Source: Flectonema sp. DT1601 (taxonomy: Eukaryota; Euglenozoa; Diplonemea; Diplonemida; Diplonemidae). Taken from it: a stretch of DNA of 64,000 bases. The stretch covers positions 496,001 to 560,000 of the forward strand of contig OZ025801.1 of NCBI GenBank assembly GCA_964019425.1, read 5' to 3'. This document shows positions 29,023 to 40,785 of the stretch, piece after piece. The position numbers and the translations under genes are program-made. The notes under the pieces were generated by a model. The model was not told the origin of the DNA, did not search any database, and was given only the letters and a program-made list of their open reading frames with translations. How positions within the stretch are numbered: the first letter of the stretch is position 1; every line of letters starts with the position of its first letter.

Positions 29023-30494
29023 GCAGCGCCCTTCCTTATTTTTTATTTTTTTATTTTTTTTTTGCTGTTTTTTAAATAAAAGGAATTGTTAGTTATTATA
29101 ATCGGTTCTTAATTATTAATCACTCTTTTTTTTTTTTCTCCCTTATTTTTTTTCCATTTTTTTTTTTTTTTTTAAAAATTGGAAAGAAAAGGAATGAAAA
29201 AAAAAGAAAAACACTCAGTTGTTTTTTTTTTTTTTTTTTTTGTTTATTTCCTTGTTTTTTTTTTTTTCTGAGTTCCCACCTGAGTCTACACTACAGATAT
29301 TTCTTCTTTTTTTTTCTTCTTTTGCTGAGAAAGCTGCGAAGCTCCTCAGTACAAGCAGCTGGTGTTTGGTCAGGAATTGCTCACTCACATTTCCTAACCG
29401 TGCTTGCACACAATAATACACTAAAAAATAATATAAATAAAAAAAAAATATCGTTCTTTTTTTTTTTTTTTTTTCTTCATGGTTTTTTTTCGTTCGTAGA
29501 TATTTCTGTCAAGAAGAAAAAAAAAAAAAAAAAAAAAAAAGTAATGACTAACATTCAGCATTTGAGGCAAACTATCTTCCTTTGCTGCTGATGTTTTACG
29601 AATCCGGAATATGAAATATCATCACTGTTGACACAATGACTTGAAGGATTAAATACTACACAACAAGCTTCAACATTACTAGAACTCATTACGGTATCCC
29701 TGTTTGAATTGTTGTCCGGGGTTGTTGGCGTCTTATAAACAGCATTGCATGATCTCACGTTCACGAGGAATGGCACCCAGCAGATGATTACGCAATAGTA
29801 GAGAAACCAGGCCTGTAACGGGGCGCCTTATTATCTCAGATGACGGTGTAAGTCGAGTTGTGGCAATCGCAAATAGCAATGTTGTGTCTTCAACGCAAGC
29901 ATCCCCTGCAAGCTACGACCTCTTTCACTACAACGAGAGTCGAAGATATGAAGATGGACTTCAGTAGAAGCAGGTTATCGATTGTTTCATTGAGCGTTCG
30001 ACTCTCAGTTTGAAAAATCAACAGAATTCTATCAGATGCTTACCTCGAAGATTAAACACATTATTATGATTTTTCGGTGCCAGCAAGTATCGCGGAAAAA
30101 GCAAAATCTATACTTGGTGAAGTTGGACGGATGAAAGTTTCCTTGGAAGCAAGGAATAGAAGGTTTCAAGAGGCCATGGGGCTGTCGGGACAGCATCTGG
30201 ATGCCGACGTGTCGGGATGACTAACTCGTCCCGCAGAGCTGACAACGACAAGTTGTTAGCTCTGTGTCTCGACATCCCGGTGGGGTTGGCGAGCACGGAC
30301 TGTGTTCGTCCTGTTGACGGACCTGATCGAGGTCAACGCCGAGGCGGTGAAGGAGAGGATGAGGAGAGGCGTCTGGTAGGATCAAAATGGACAAGTAGTC
30401 GACCGAGTGGTAAGACGAAGGTTGGTTTGATATCGTCACAACAAGCTATTCTTAAAAATAACAAAAAAAAAAAAATAGGCGAAATCTGATAACG
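29023..30494. other. Intergenic with a GC-richer remnant and hairpins (29800-30420)
   Basis: 29040-29545 is A/T runs. From about 29560 composition becomes mixed; the plus strand has short coherent coding-like stretches (GRLIISDDGVSRVVAIANSN near 29819; SIAEKAKSILGEVGRMKVSL near 30088; LLTDLIEVNAEAVKERMRRG near 30310) that do not join into a gene I recognise. The minus strand has a 73-codon open stretch (29776-29558). Hairpins: GCTGTC-GG-GACAGC (30181-30194); GTCGGGATG/CATCCCG around AGAGCTGACAAC/GTTGTTAGCTCT (30211-30279). Probably a decayed mobile element; family unknown. Confidence 0.45.
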
Positions 30495-32241
30495 TCATTT
30501 ACATACGTGCATGTTCATCGTTGGAATGTCAGCATCCTCAAATCCTGTTTCTAGAGCGAAAGCTGCCTGGAAATCTTTCTCCGACTGGTCGATCTGAGTC
30601 AGAGCAACGTGAGCCTATTTAAGTTTTTTTATTTGTGTATTTGAGTGTGCAAGGACTTCGACAAAATACTACCTGTTAACATTAGTATTCTATCATACGA
30701 CCAGGGTAAGACAACCCGTGAAATAATTAACAAACATGTGAATCACGAATGTCACATGGTTGTTGGTCGTACTAATGGAGGTTATTACTTTCCAACTATA
30801 AGTAAATATACGGAAAGTGATATTCAAAAACTCTTCCTCAAGGTTGACACGCCTGGAAAATCGGCGGAAGTTACAAACCTCAAAAGAGTACAGAAGGGAA
30901 GTCAACTCCTAACACACCAGATACTGATGTAGTTATGTAAGATATGACAGATAATACAGTGAACAGCCATGAGACTTGAGAAAAACATACCTTTCCACGA
31001 GCTTCGAATGCGTCATGCATCTTAAGATAGGTAGTCTCACTGATGACAAGATTAAGAACGTTGAGGGCTTCAGTAGGTCTTTGGTGGTCAATAAGAGCGT
31101 TTCCAAGAGCGACACGGCATCTGGCAAGACCTTGTTCAGCGAGTCTGACTCCGAGTTGCTTTTGTGTGTTTAAAAGACTGCCGACATCACTGCTGGTCTC
31201 AGTTAGACTCGCCATGGAAATTTGTTCATCAACTGACTTATCACATCCCCTCTGAACTACACCAACATCACCACCTGCATACTTATGCATCAGGAACTGA
31301 GTGTCAGTTGCACCAAATCCATTGAAGTCATTAAAAGCAACCTTTGCTGGGTCATGGCTGTAAGCCGCAAACCCAAAGTCACCCGCAGCAATCGCAGCTT
31401 CAAATGAAATTAAAGCTCTGAGTTCAACATCAGTGAGACCTTTGTATTGTTTTAATGTGGTTTCGAATTCTGGTTCTGGCTTAATGGCCAACTCAGATTC
31501 CAAAACAGAAGCAACATTTGACGAGAGACTACTTCTGTACTTGTAATCGAGGTAATCAGCAAGAGCGAAAATTGATGTCCTGTCGTTGACGTAGGTTTCA
31601 GATTTTGATTTTCTTCCGTTAACTTCCTTAGAAGCGAGTAATGCAGCGGTTTCCAAAACATCAATGGCAGCCTGTTCTCCTCTAACTTGAAGATATTCAC
31701 CGTATACCAATGGGATGGTCCAGTCGAGAGGACAGATTGCAGCCAACTCTTTGTAAATAGCAGCAATCTCAGTGTTCGCGACAGTAGTTGTTGAGAGATT
31801 TTCGTCAGCAATCCCACAGATGCTGTTAACACAGTTGCGGGACATCGCCAGAGTTAGTTTTGATGCAAGAAAAGCTGGGTATTCTGGTTGACCTTGTGTG
31901 ACATTCATCGACGCGATAAATGACTGAGCAGTACCAAAATCATTCATGTTGATGAGCGCTCTTACTTTTCCTAATTGAGCAGCTGCCATGTTTCCCTTTC
32001 CCTTAGCGATAATAGAATCAAATACTGAAAGGGATGCTTTGGCATCAGATTCACTCAAGGCACCAGTTGGCCATAATCTTGAGATCCCTGCTGCTGAACA
32101 CTGTCCCTTCCACGCGCCTGAAGCTAACATGTCCGACTTTGAAACACCCGATGCTGGCGTAGATTCCACAAACCTATGTTTGTAAGTAATAAACCGTACA
32201 CCTGTTCCCTTCTTTACCGCACATCTTAGTGCCTGCTTCAT
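30495..32241 (-). CDS. TPR-like helical-repeat protein, probably mitochondrial
   Basis: Exons 32241-30991 and 30614-30495 joined across a 376-nt intron (GTATGT...AAATAG) give 456 residues. The N-terminus is basic and Ser/Thr-rich with no early acids (MKQALRCAVKKGTGVRFITY), a likely mitochondrial presequence. The body is helix pairs typical of tetratricopeptide arrays (AAQLGKVRALINMNDFGTAQ, ARCRVALGNALIDHQRPTEA); exon 2 continues the last pair (AHVALTQIDQSEKDFQAAFA, LETG) exactly where a TPR helix should follow, which supports the junction, then stops after MNMHVCK. Family role would be protein-protein scaffolding; the partner is not indicated. The intron is about five times longer than the others and holds an antisense open stretch. 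Confidence 0.65.
30645..30932 (+). other. Antisense 95-codon open stretch inside the TPR-gene intron
   Basis: Occupies most of the 376-nt intron on the opposite strand (ISILSYDQGKTTREIINKHV, VVGRTNGGYYFP). Balanced residue use. A weak resemblance exists to a decayed stretch in the TIR element near 52440 (VAANGYYYP after TTTSLN and a Cys). May be a mobile-element fragment that lengthened the intron. Confidence 0.3.
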
Positions 32242-32700
32242 AGTATATTTCCTTAATGAACTGAGAGGGGGTGGAGGGGGTGAGAAAAAAAAAGAAATTT
32301 TTAATATAAACGACCAAACTATTTTACTACTTTCATAGTGTCTCTGAATCAGATAGCAGGTAGGGATCGCACAGATTTAATCTCGGGGTCCTTTACTTGA
32401 AAGACGAAGAAGCTAGTCACCGTTTACCTGATCTTTGGTGTTCAGAAACATAGAAAGAAAAGACAAGAAAGAAAAAAAAAAAAGAACTATTCAGATAAAA
32501 AGCTTTTTTTCGGTTTTTATTGGATCGCAGGCAGTGAAAAAAAAATAAAGATAACACTTATTAACAGACAACCATCCGAATTGTTTACCTTCTACCGATT
32601 TCTTTGGTGAAAAATAATAATAATAATTATAGGGGAAGGAAAAGGGTAAATAAAAAACCGATCACTAAAAATAAATAAATAAATAAGTAAACAAATAATA

Positions 32701-32733
<33 letters not shown>

Positions 32734-32887
32734 CGTAGGTAATAAAGCACTACAAGAATGACAACGAATACTCACAAAGCGAGCAATATCACGCAATTTT
32801 TCTTTTGAAGAAGGCAGTTGAACTCGTCACAAATTAAATTGGAAAAGAGTAAAGAGGATGAATTTTTTTCACTATTTTTTTTTTTTA
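32242..32887. other. Intergenic, no gene seen
   Basis: Includes a degenerate AACTATTCAGATAAAAAGC (32486-32504), a T run of ~30 at 32704 and (AATA)n-type runs. Nothing coding. Confidence 0.4.
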
Positions 32888-34045
32888 TTATAGTGATTCT
32901 CTCTCTTCAACGTCTTCTAAGAGTTCTGCAATTTTATAGAATTTTAAATTTCTTGCTAGTTTGGACAAATTATTATCAACACCATTGATATCTGAACCAC
33001 ACGAAAGGAGGAGCTCAACTACTTCGACAGACCCTGAATGAATAGCAGAAACAAGTATTGATTCACCGTATTGATTGAGGTATTTATTGTTGTTTATGTC
33101 TCCGGCATGTACCAATAGCACCGTAAGAAAATCAATTTCTCCACAAGAAACTGCTTCATGAAGAATGTTAATTCCGCTGAAATTCTTGATTGACAGATCA
33201 GTAGTATGGTGATTGCATAAAATATCAGCGATGATCAGGTTCCGTTCCTCCAGAGCGAAAGACAGAGCTGTATTGCCGTAAGCGTCAGTGTCATTCACGT
33301 CAACTCCCAGTTCAAGAAGAAATGAACAAACATTTTCTGATCCGTAATAGCTACATACCATTAAAAGGGTTTGTTGATTTCTACTTTTCTGACTAACATC
33401 TGCACCTTTAGCAATCAGTTCTTTGATCACTGGCAAATACCTGTCGTGAGACGCGAGGGTCATTAACGCTGTTTGACCGTTTTCGTTCTTGGCATTGATG
33501 TCAGCACCTTGTTGTAGTAGGTAGTTCATTATTTCGTAATTCCTCTGGAGAGCAGCTTCACTGATTGGTGTTCCCGGTAGTAGTGGTGTTGAGTTAATTG
33601 AGTATCCTTTTTGAATAAAATACTTAACGATGGCAAGAGATCCACCCTCAACCGCTGCTAAGACACAAGTTGATTCATCACAGGCACGAGTGACGTATTG
33701 ACCTGCTCCTGCTGCCATTGTTAATTCCAATCCTTCAATGTCTCCATGTAGAGCCATTGATACTATTTGAGCCAGACACATTTTTATATTCAATTTCTGA
33801 ACTTCTCTTTGAGCAGTTAATTTCTTAGATGGTCTGACTCGAAGTCGAGATTCTGGTTGGAGATCACTCTCGTCAAGGGGTCCTTTCAGTTCAATATTCG
33901 TATCTTCAATCTGAAGAACGACCTCATCAGCAGGAAGATAGAATTCGTTACTCGCAGCTTGACACAAATCCTCACAGCTGGTGTTTTCATTCACAATTAC
34001 AGACAGGATACCATCATAGTCATCACACGATAAAAACACCTGCAT
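32888..34045 (-). CDS. Ubiquitin-like domain plus ankyrin repeats
   Basis: 385 residues in one exon. Residues 1-75 look like a ubiquitin-like fold (MQVFLSCDDYDG start, SCEDLCQAASNEFYLPADEV helix, LQIEDTNIELKGPLDE, LQPESRLRVRPS). From about residue 90 there are roughly eight ankyrin repeats with the usual TPL/TAL-helix-hairpin pattern: AAVEGGSLAIVKYFIQKGYS, SEAALQRNYEIMNYLLQQGA, GQTALMTLASHDRYLPVIKE, GNTALSFALEERNLIIADIL, GESILVSAIHSGSVEVVELL. The C-terminus is acidic. Ankyrin arrays bind partner proteins; the Ubl may dock it to the proteasome or other Ubl receptors (inference). There is no GG end, so the Ubl would not be processed and conjugated. Confidence 0.75.
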   Translation of the reverse strand: MQVFLSCDDYDGILSVIVNENTSCEDLCQAASNEFYLPADEVVLQIEDTNIELKGPLDESDLQPESRLRVRPSKKLTAQREVQKLNIKMCLAQIVSMALHGDIEGLELTMAAGAGQYVTRACDESTCVLAAVEGGSLAIVKYFIQKGYSINSTPLLPGTPISEAALQRNYEIMNYLLQQGADINAKNENGQTALMTLASHDRYLPVIKELIAKGADVSQKSRNQQTLLMVCSYYGSENVCSFLLELGVDVNDTDAYGNTALSFALEERNLIIADILCNHHTTDLSIKNFSGINILHEAVSCGEIDFLTVLLVHAGDINNNKYLNQYGESILVSAIHSGSVEVVELLLSCGSDINGVDNNLSKLARNLKFYKIAELLEDVEERESL

Positions 34046-34202
34046 TCCAACTGAGTTCTGAAGGGTTGAAAAAAAAGGTGATAACTTTATTTTAAAAAAA
34101 AAAAAAAAAACTAAATATAATTACAGGTACAATTATTTATTTCTACAATGCAAAAAAAAAAAAAAAATAAACTAACATAAGTGACAGGGGACAAGTGTTG
34201 TC

Positions 34203-35168
34203 TTACAAGCCATCAGGATCAAAGGGTATTCCTCTGGGAGGTGATGAGCTGTATCTGATTGGACTTCTGGTTCTGAGAGATTGATGTGAAAATAAAAGAC
34301 TATCAATCATTCCCGGTTGTTGTTGTTGTTTTTGTTGAAGCAGCATCTTTAAATGGAGGATTACGTTTTTACGTTGCTTTAGTTTTGCTTTGATGCGGGT
34401 CAATTCAATTTGAAGAACTCTCATAACGGAACCGCTAGCTTTTGGGCTTTTGATATCATCACGAAGACGGCAGACATCATCTTCCATGAGTCGGACATTC
34501 TCTTTACGAAGTTCCTTCAGTTGCTGTTGTAGTTCTTCGACTTGTCCTTGGTCGATTTTAACTTTCCTCTCTTCATTCTTTTGATGTAATGCATTAAATC
34601 CTTGTATTAAACTTTGCTGTTCTTTATCCTTTTCTGTTAACTGTTTTACTCTGTACATTAAGTCAGCAGCTTCGGCACGCGCAAGTGATAAGTTTTCTTC
34701 AACAATTCCAACGTTGAGTTGCTTTTGACGAGTGTCAGTTAGAAGGACTCTAAGTCTTTCTCTGGTTGTGAGTACTGCCGAAGTTTCTGAATCCAAAGCG
34801 ATATTAAACTCCGACATGCTAACACTAATATCACCGTCCAACTCATTCATGAGGTTCTGCATTCGAACTGTCTGAGCTAAAGTAAGGTTTCGCTGCTGTT
34901 CAGATTGCGACAGCTCTTCCTTAACAAGTTCCAGAGATACTTTTAAAGTGTCGAGAGAGTGTTTATCAATAGCAGCTTGTGCTTCATATTTCCCTTTCAT
35001 ATCTGACATTGTAGAGTGTAATGCATCTCTTTGAGCGACTACTAACAATAATTGTTTTTGAGTTTGTTCCAAGTCTGATTTTACTCCAAGTTCGACGCGT
35101 TTTTGTTCATCGTGACGCTCGTCATACATTCGTACTCTTGCTCGTAGTAAGTTAACCTCATTGTTCAT
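34203..35168 (-). CDS. Coiled-coil protein, unknown function
   Basis: 321 residues in one exon, almost entirely heptad coiled coil (LLRARVRMYDERHDEQKRVE, TLKVSLELVKEELSQSEQQR, VEELQQQLKELRKENVRLME), ending in a short Ser/Arg/Pro tail (LRTRSPIRYSSSPPRG) that could carry phosphorylation sites. Weak poly-Gln (KQQQQQ) before the tail. Coiled coils of this kind occur in centrosome, cilium and trafficking proteins, but nothing here picks one. It is 157 bases from the ankyrin gene in the same orientation. Confidence 0.65.
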   Translation of the reverse strand: MNNEVNLLRARVRMYDERHDEQKRVELGVKSDLEQTQKQLLLVVAQRDALHSTMSDMKGKYEAQAAIDKHSLDTLKVSLELVKEELSQSEQQRNLTLAQTVRMQNLMNELDGDISVSMSEFNIALDSETSAVLTTRERLRVLLTDTRQKQLNVGIVEENLSLARAEAADLMYRVKQLTEKDKEQQSLIQGFNALHQKNEERKVKIDQGQVEELQQQLKELRKENVRLMEDDVCRLRDDIKSPKASGSVMRVLQIELTRIKAKLKQRKNVILHLKMLLQQKQQQQPGMIDSLLFSHQSLRTRSPIRYSSSPPRGIPFDPDGL

Positions 35169-35841
35169 CGTTTTGTATTTTTTTTTTTTAAAAAATCTGT
35201 ATTATAAAAAGGGTACACATAGAATAATGTTTACCGTATTTATAGAAACGAAATAATCTTCCTTATTGAGCTTAGTCGTTCTCACATTGTAATTTATAAA
35301 AGTGCTGTTTGATGAAACATACAACATAGCAGATATGTAACGTTGTAATTTTTTATTAAGATAAATAAAAAAAAAAACACTTTAAATAACGACGATAACA
35401 ATGAAAGGTAAACTTTCGCACCGTCTTTTAATAAAATTATGGGAGGGGCAAGAAATATTTTTATCCGCTCACGCTTGTGGTTTTGCGTGCTCTTACTATT
35501 CATGGTTTTTTTTTTTTTTTTTTTTTTTGGGGAAAAAAAAAAAAAAAAAAAAAAAAAAAACCGTCTCGCAAAACCTCGAGGAAAAAAAACTTACACTACA
35601 AAAAGCTCCCTTGAATTACGGAGGCTATGAAACTGCAGATGATTCCCACTTCACCATATTATTCACACACAAAGTGTTAATTATAAATCTTCTCTCTCTT
35701 TTTTTTTTTTTTTTTTAATTTTTTTTTTTTGTTTGTTTTAAAATAACCTCTCGTAAGACGTTGAATCATAATGAAGACTGCCCATCGCATGTGTCTCAGT
35801 TGGGCAATATTTTTATTGTTTTGGGTTCTTGAACATACTGT
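35169..35841. other. Intergenic, homopolymer-rich
   Basis: A T run of ~20 directly followed by GGGG and an A run of ~25 (35508-35560) could fold as a hairpin. No gene seen. Confidence 0.45.
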
Positions 35842-36795
35842 TTAAGATTCAAGAAGTTCCTTTGCACCCTTAGTAAGAAGCATTTGAGATAAGACCTGTC
35901 CAACTTTTTCAGATTCAGTTATCGGACCTGAGTGCGATGTTTCAATTATCTTACTACCATCCGTTGAGAAGACCGCTCCACGAACTAATATTGTTTCACT
36001 ATCAGGGCAAGTAGCTCTGACAGCTATTGGAACGTGACAACCACCTTCAAGTCCTCGGAGTAGTGCTCTCTCAGCAAGAGCAACTTGTGTTGTTAATGTA
36101 TGGCTTAGGGAAGACAAGATCTCCTTAATCCATTCATCATCACTGCGGCATTCCACAGCAAGGATTCCTTGAGCAACAGCGTACATGTATTTCTCTTCAG
36201 GAAGTACCTGAGTAATTCTTTCCTCATAAACTGGATCTTTCATCCTGAGTAGACCAGCATGAGCGAGGATTGTAGCGTCATAGCCGTTGGCTGGATCATC
36301 TAATTTCGCAAGACGGGTTCCAATATTTCCTCTGATGTCTCTGAATTTAAGAGTTGGATGAAAGTGAGCCAACACGGCCCTTCTACGTAAGGATGATGTT
36401 CCAACGACGCTTCCAGCTGGTAAGTCATCAAGAGTTTTAATACCGCTGTCTTTCTTGGCAATCAACACGTCTTCTTTTGGATCACGCTCCAAGAAACTTC
36501 CGATTATCAGTCCTTCAGGTAGTTTCGTTTGGAGATCTTTGCAGCTGTGAACAGCGATGTCGACTTCTCCAGAGTGCATTTTGTCTTCAAGCTCTTGAGT
36601 GAAAAGTCCCTTATCTCCAATTTCAGCAAGTGGTACGTCGAGGATCTTATCCCCCTTGGATTCAGAAGCGATAATTTCATACTTAAGCTCTGGAAATTTC
36701 TCTTTCAATCTCGCTACAACAAACTCTGTTTGTACCATCGCCAATGGCGATTTTCGTGAACCTATCCTTACCGTGTCTCTTTTAACTTCTGACAT
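35842..36795 (-). CDS. HMBS: Hydroxymethylbilane synthase (porphobilinogen deaminase)
   Basis: Third common step of heme synthesis: joins four porphobilinogens into hydroxymethylbilane. Start set at ATG 36795 (MSEVKRDTVRIGSRKSPLAM) because the family begins there; the in-frame codons further upstream are low-complexity Phe/Lys and an AAACTTCAG acceptor-like sequence abuts the ATG, so a 5'-UTR intron is possible. 317 residues, standard for cytosolic enzymes. Landmarks: IGSRKSPLA, DIAVHSCKDLQTKLP (usual AVHSxKDxPT with Pro replaced by Gln), VGTSSLRRRA, DIRGNIGTRLAKLD, LAHAGLLRM, and LEGGCHVPIAV with the dipyrromethane-cofactor cysteine at about residue 253. No presequence visible, so cytosolic location is inferred. 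Confidence 0.95.
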   Translation of the reverse strand: MSEVKRDTVRIGSRKSPLAMVQTEFVVARLKEKFPELKYEIIASESKGDKILDVPLAEIGDKGLFTQELEDKMHSGEVDIAVHSCKDLQTKLPEGLIIGSFLERDPKEDVLIAKKDSGIKTLDDLPAGSVVGTSSLRRRAVLAHFHPTLKFRDIRGNIGTRLAKLDDPANGYDATILAHAGLLRMKDPVYEERITQVLPEEKYMYAVAQGILAVECRSDDEWIKEILSSLSHTLTTQVALAERALLRGLEGGCHVPIAVRATCPDSETILVRGAVFSTDGSKIIETSHSGPITESEKVGQVLSQMLLTKGAKELLES

Positions 36796-38579
36796 CTGAA
36801 GTTTTTTTTTATGTATCTGGGAAGAAATAAAAAAATAAAATAGCTCTTTTAAAAAAAAAAAAAGAAAAAATGTATAAGGTTCCATCTAAGGAGGCATTTT
36901 CTGTGAATGGTACAGCTCTGAGGATGGGGGAAAAATTAATTTAATTTATAGAAGAGAAACACACAGCGGAACGAAATTAATTGAAGGAAAAAAAGTATTT
37001 TGTCAACATGAACTAATGTGATTGCTATCATAGAAGACTAACATTGTTGTGTGTTTTTTTTATTTTATTTTATTTTTTGTACCGACGAAGTCGGAGAACA
37101 AAGCTACTCAGGTTAAAAGCCACCAGTGTGCAATTAACAAAATACAAAGGCTTATCCGAATGGTTATTTTTGTTATTATTATTATTTTCTTTTTCGTTCT
37201 TCCTGTTATTTTTTTCCCTCAGATATAATCATAATCATATTTCTTTTTTTTTTTTTTTTTTTTTTTCTTCTGCTGAGTGCCTTCTTTAGGTTATCTCTGT
37301 TTTTTTTTTTTTCTTTCTTGTTTGCTTACGTAGAGAAAACCACATTATATTTTTTTTTTTTTTTTTTTTGAAAAAAATAATTAAAAAAAAAAAAAAAGGT
37401 GGTAACCTCAATAGAAAAACAACTACAAGAAAAGAGGGAAATTAACTGCTCGGGTATTCTTATAAATGATATAAAAAAATGGATTGTGCCAATGCTAACT
37501 AATAGGCAATTGTTAGTGCAGACAAACAACTCCACTGTGTCATAGAAAGACACGCAATCGATAGTGAAATTTTGACAAGTAAAAAACGGTAACAAACATT
37601 TAGGTATTAAAAAATTAATATCAAAGTACTTAACTGGAAAAAAAACAAAAAAAAAAAAAAAAATTCAACGAAAAGTTAAAAGTTGCGAATTCTTCTTTTT
37701 TTTTTTTTTTTTTTTTTTCCAATTGTAGAAAACATTGGAAAGGGAAAAAAAAAAAAAAAAAAAAAAAGAGGGTTAACTTGGGTTCTTTCTTCCTTTACTG
37801 TAATAAAATAAAAATAAAAATAAAAGAGATACCTTTTTCCACTATTCGCGGGTTATGACTAGCGTACGTATCTTTAATCGAGTTTAACACCCTATTTCTC
37901 ACTGTCTGGCATGCATGACAAGACTAGAAGAGAAGAAGCTGGCCTCTTAACCACAAGCAATCATTAATAGGAAAAGGACAAGGCAGACAGACAAAAAAAA
38001 AAAAACGCAGGAATACCACAAACTGATATTACTTAAACCAGGCGACCTTTTCGGGCAAGCATCAGGTTTTCGGTCGAAAAGAATAGTAGCGTATAGTTGG
38101 GGTTTAATCAAGATGTATTGTCCCACAGTAACATAAAAAACATTTCTTTTTTTTTTTTTTTAATTATTTTTTTTTTTTTTTTTTCCCCGACCTCAGTAAA
38201 AATAAATGTCAAGTAGTGACTAAAATAGGCTACAGAAAAACAATAAAAAAAATTTAAAAAAAAAAAAAATAATAATAATTAGTTATTGTGTGTTGGTGAA
38301 GGGAACAGAAAAGAAGAAAAAAACGAGGGTTTTTTTTTTTTTTTTTTTTTTGCATCGATTCTGTTAGTTGTTTGATAAGAACGTCATTACGTATCGGGAA
38401 CATTTTAATAATACATAATAGTGAAATAATAACTTTAAAAAAAAAAAAAGATTTAAAAAAAGAAAGGAAGGAAAAAAACTATAATTCCACATAAAAGTTT
38501 GTGAAATGTTGTCACCCAAGGTCATGGGGATATTTTTTTTTTTTTCTCCTAAAAATTTTATTTTTTCCTGCATAAGGCA
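36796..38579. other. Gene-poor, homopolymer- and repeat-rich
   Basis: Holds a CCGACGAAGTCGG hairpin repeat (37080-37100) followed by GCTACTCAGGTTAAAAGCC, the AATTAATATCAAAGTACTTA repeat (37610-37640), and A/T runs throughout. No gene seen. Confidence 0.45.
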
Positions 38580-38930
38580 AGGCCATCCGTCTATACACGG
38601 TTGAGCCTTAACTACATCACTATCTCAGGATAGATACAAGTTGACTTTATTTGACAAGATATCCACACGTCTGGCTGACACAACCGAGAGAGTGCTGAAC
38701 TCTAGCACTACGTAGATCCCAGATCAGTGTCTCTGGAAGCAGTAGGTCATCAATTAAGGAACTTCAGGACAGAGAATACTCGTTCAGCCTTAACTGATGA
38801 TATTAGTCTCACCTGTGTCTGACAGGAGGGAGTGTGTTGTGATATTGTGTAGCAACTTCCACTTTCGGAAACTTTTTGTGTTGAGATCTGACATAACATT
38901 TGCGTTGGATTAGGTGTGCCCAAAGAAGGA
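38580..38930 (-). mobile_element. Probable hAT-type transposase C-terminal remnant
   Basis: A homopolymer-free island. The minus strand codes LISSVKAERVFSVLKFLN before a stop; 'S..AERVFS.LK' is the signature of the hAT C-terminal dimerisation region. The upstream codons (CQISTQKVSESGS) are coherent for about 40 residues; downstream coding continues only in another frame, so the copy is broken. No terminal repeats found. Confidence 0.4.
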
Positions 38931-39132
38931 AAAAAAAAAAAAAAAGAATCGATGTATGCGCTGGTAATAAATCGTTTTAAGGGGAAAAAAAAAAGAGGGA
39001 TCGAAAGATAAGGAGGAAAAATCGTAGATAATGAACCATATATAAGAAGACAAAAAAAAAACAAAAAAAAAAAACAAAAAGGAAGCCAATTAGGGCAAGA
39101 TACAGCTTCCCCTCGTAAATATGAATATTTCA

Positions 39133-39163
<31 letters not shown>

Positions 39164-40229
39164 GCACCGACGAAATCGGAGAAAGAAAAATCTTAAAAGA
39201 ACCCGTTATTTTATAATCGTAATACTATTGGTTTATCGAAACGGAGAAGGTTTTCAATTACTTAGTACCTCCTACACCCAATAATTTCTTTCCGATCGAT
39301 GCAATCACAAAGTTTTCCAAACCAAATAATGCTAAAATGGTTTACCCTGACGCAACTCCATGACAACTCCAAAAGAAACAATAATCTACTACTAAGAGAG
39401 GGAATATAAATTTTTCCGTTTCTTTATTTTTTTTTTTTTGTCTGTTTTTTTTTTTTAAAAACCCCAGTGTAGCAGAACATGAAAGAAAATCTTAATACAA
39501 AGATCACCTCTGCGAAAAAAAACGAACTTTATAAAAAAAAAAAAAAAAAAAAAAAATTATTTAAAAATTGAGAAAATGAGTATCACACGGCATCTCTTCA
39601 CTTATGTTGGATATTTATCTCTGTCTCTCTCTATCATTTTTTTATTTTTTTTTTTAAAAGAGGGATTTAAGTCGTGAAAGCACGTGAACAAGCACTCCGA
39701 ATCAAAAGAAAACACAACAAAAAAAAAAAAAAAAAAAACGTGTTCCCATTCCGTTTGAGTTACAGCAGTCTCTGAAGACGTGGGGTCGCTACACTCCTCA
39801 GTACAGTTTCGAAACCGAGGCATGTGCGACAACGATTCTTTTTTTTTTAAATTGGGGTAGAGAAAAGTCCTTATAGGCGAGTTATATCTGAAAAGTAAGA
39901 TGCAAAAGCAGCACATTCCTCTCCCTCCCTCCCTCCCTTTTTTTCTTCTTTATGCGCTTAACTAACTTCATCAATATCCATAAAAATTTTCCAACCATGA
40001 AAGGAACAAACAACAGATTTTATAAAAGTTCTTTTTTTTTTTTTTTTTTCCCTAAGGAATTATGCAAACCATCAACCCTTATTTAAATCTACGTAGAAAT
40101 GATTAATGGCTTTCGCAGTATCCCTGCTACAACTATTTTCATACTGGAGAAGAATGCCTTTGTGCAATAAGCACAATAAGACCTACTCAACTACCACCAT
40201 GGGAAGAAATTACCAAAAAGAAAAAGCGT
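38931..40229. other. Gene-poor, homopolymer-rich
   Basis: Another CCGACGAAATCGG repeat start at 39164-39183; A/T runs up to 25. The segment 40040-40229 probably is the 3' UTR of the next gene. No gene seen. Confidence 0.4.
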
Positions 40230-40742
40230 CTAACTGTAGTGGAATGCATCAGTGACTACTTGTGACCTGTTATGTTATTATTAATTTTTTAAACTTTTTT
40301 AATCAAAAAAAGAAAGAAAGGGGGAAAAAAAAAACTCTACATACGCCCATTGATTCGCAGCCATAGAATCTGGTTGTCTAACCTGCTGCATTTGCTTCAT
40401 CTGTTTTGTCATTATTTTAATTATATAAATTCATAAATTACAACAAAGTAAGAATTAATTACATACCATCATGTAGTCTGGTATAGGTGCCTGTGTGTAT
40501 GCTGCTGCGCTGGCGACATTGAATTGCGGCATAAACTGTTTTGTTTGTTTGTTTTTTTTTAATAATTTTTTGACAAATCAAAAAAGAAAAAAGAGTACAA
40601 ACCTGACTCTGTGGAAGTTGAACTGTAGTTGGAAGAACACTTTGCGCTGCAACAGCAGGATAGAACATGCTAGCAGGGAGATTATTTGGAGAGGGTGTCG
40701 CTTGTGGAATGAAAGGAAGCTGCTGTTGTTGTTGCTGTTGAA

Positions 40743-40785
<43 letters not shown>

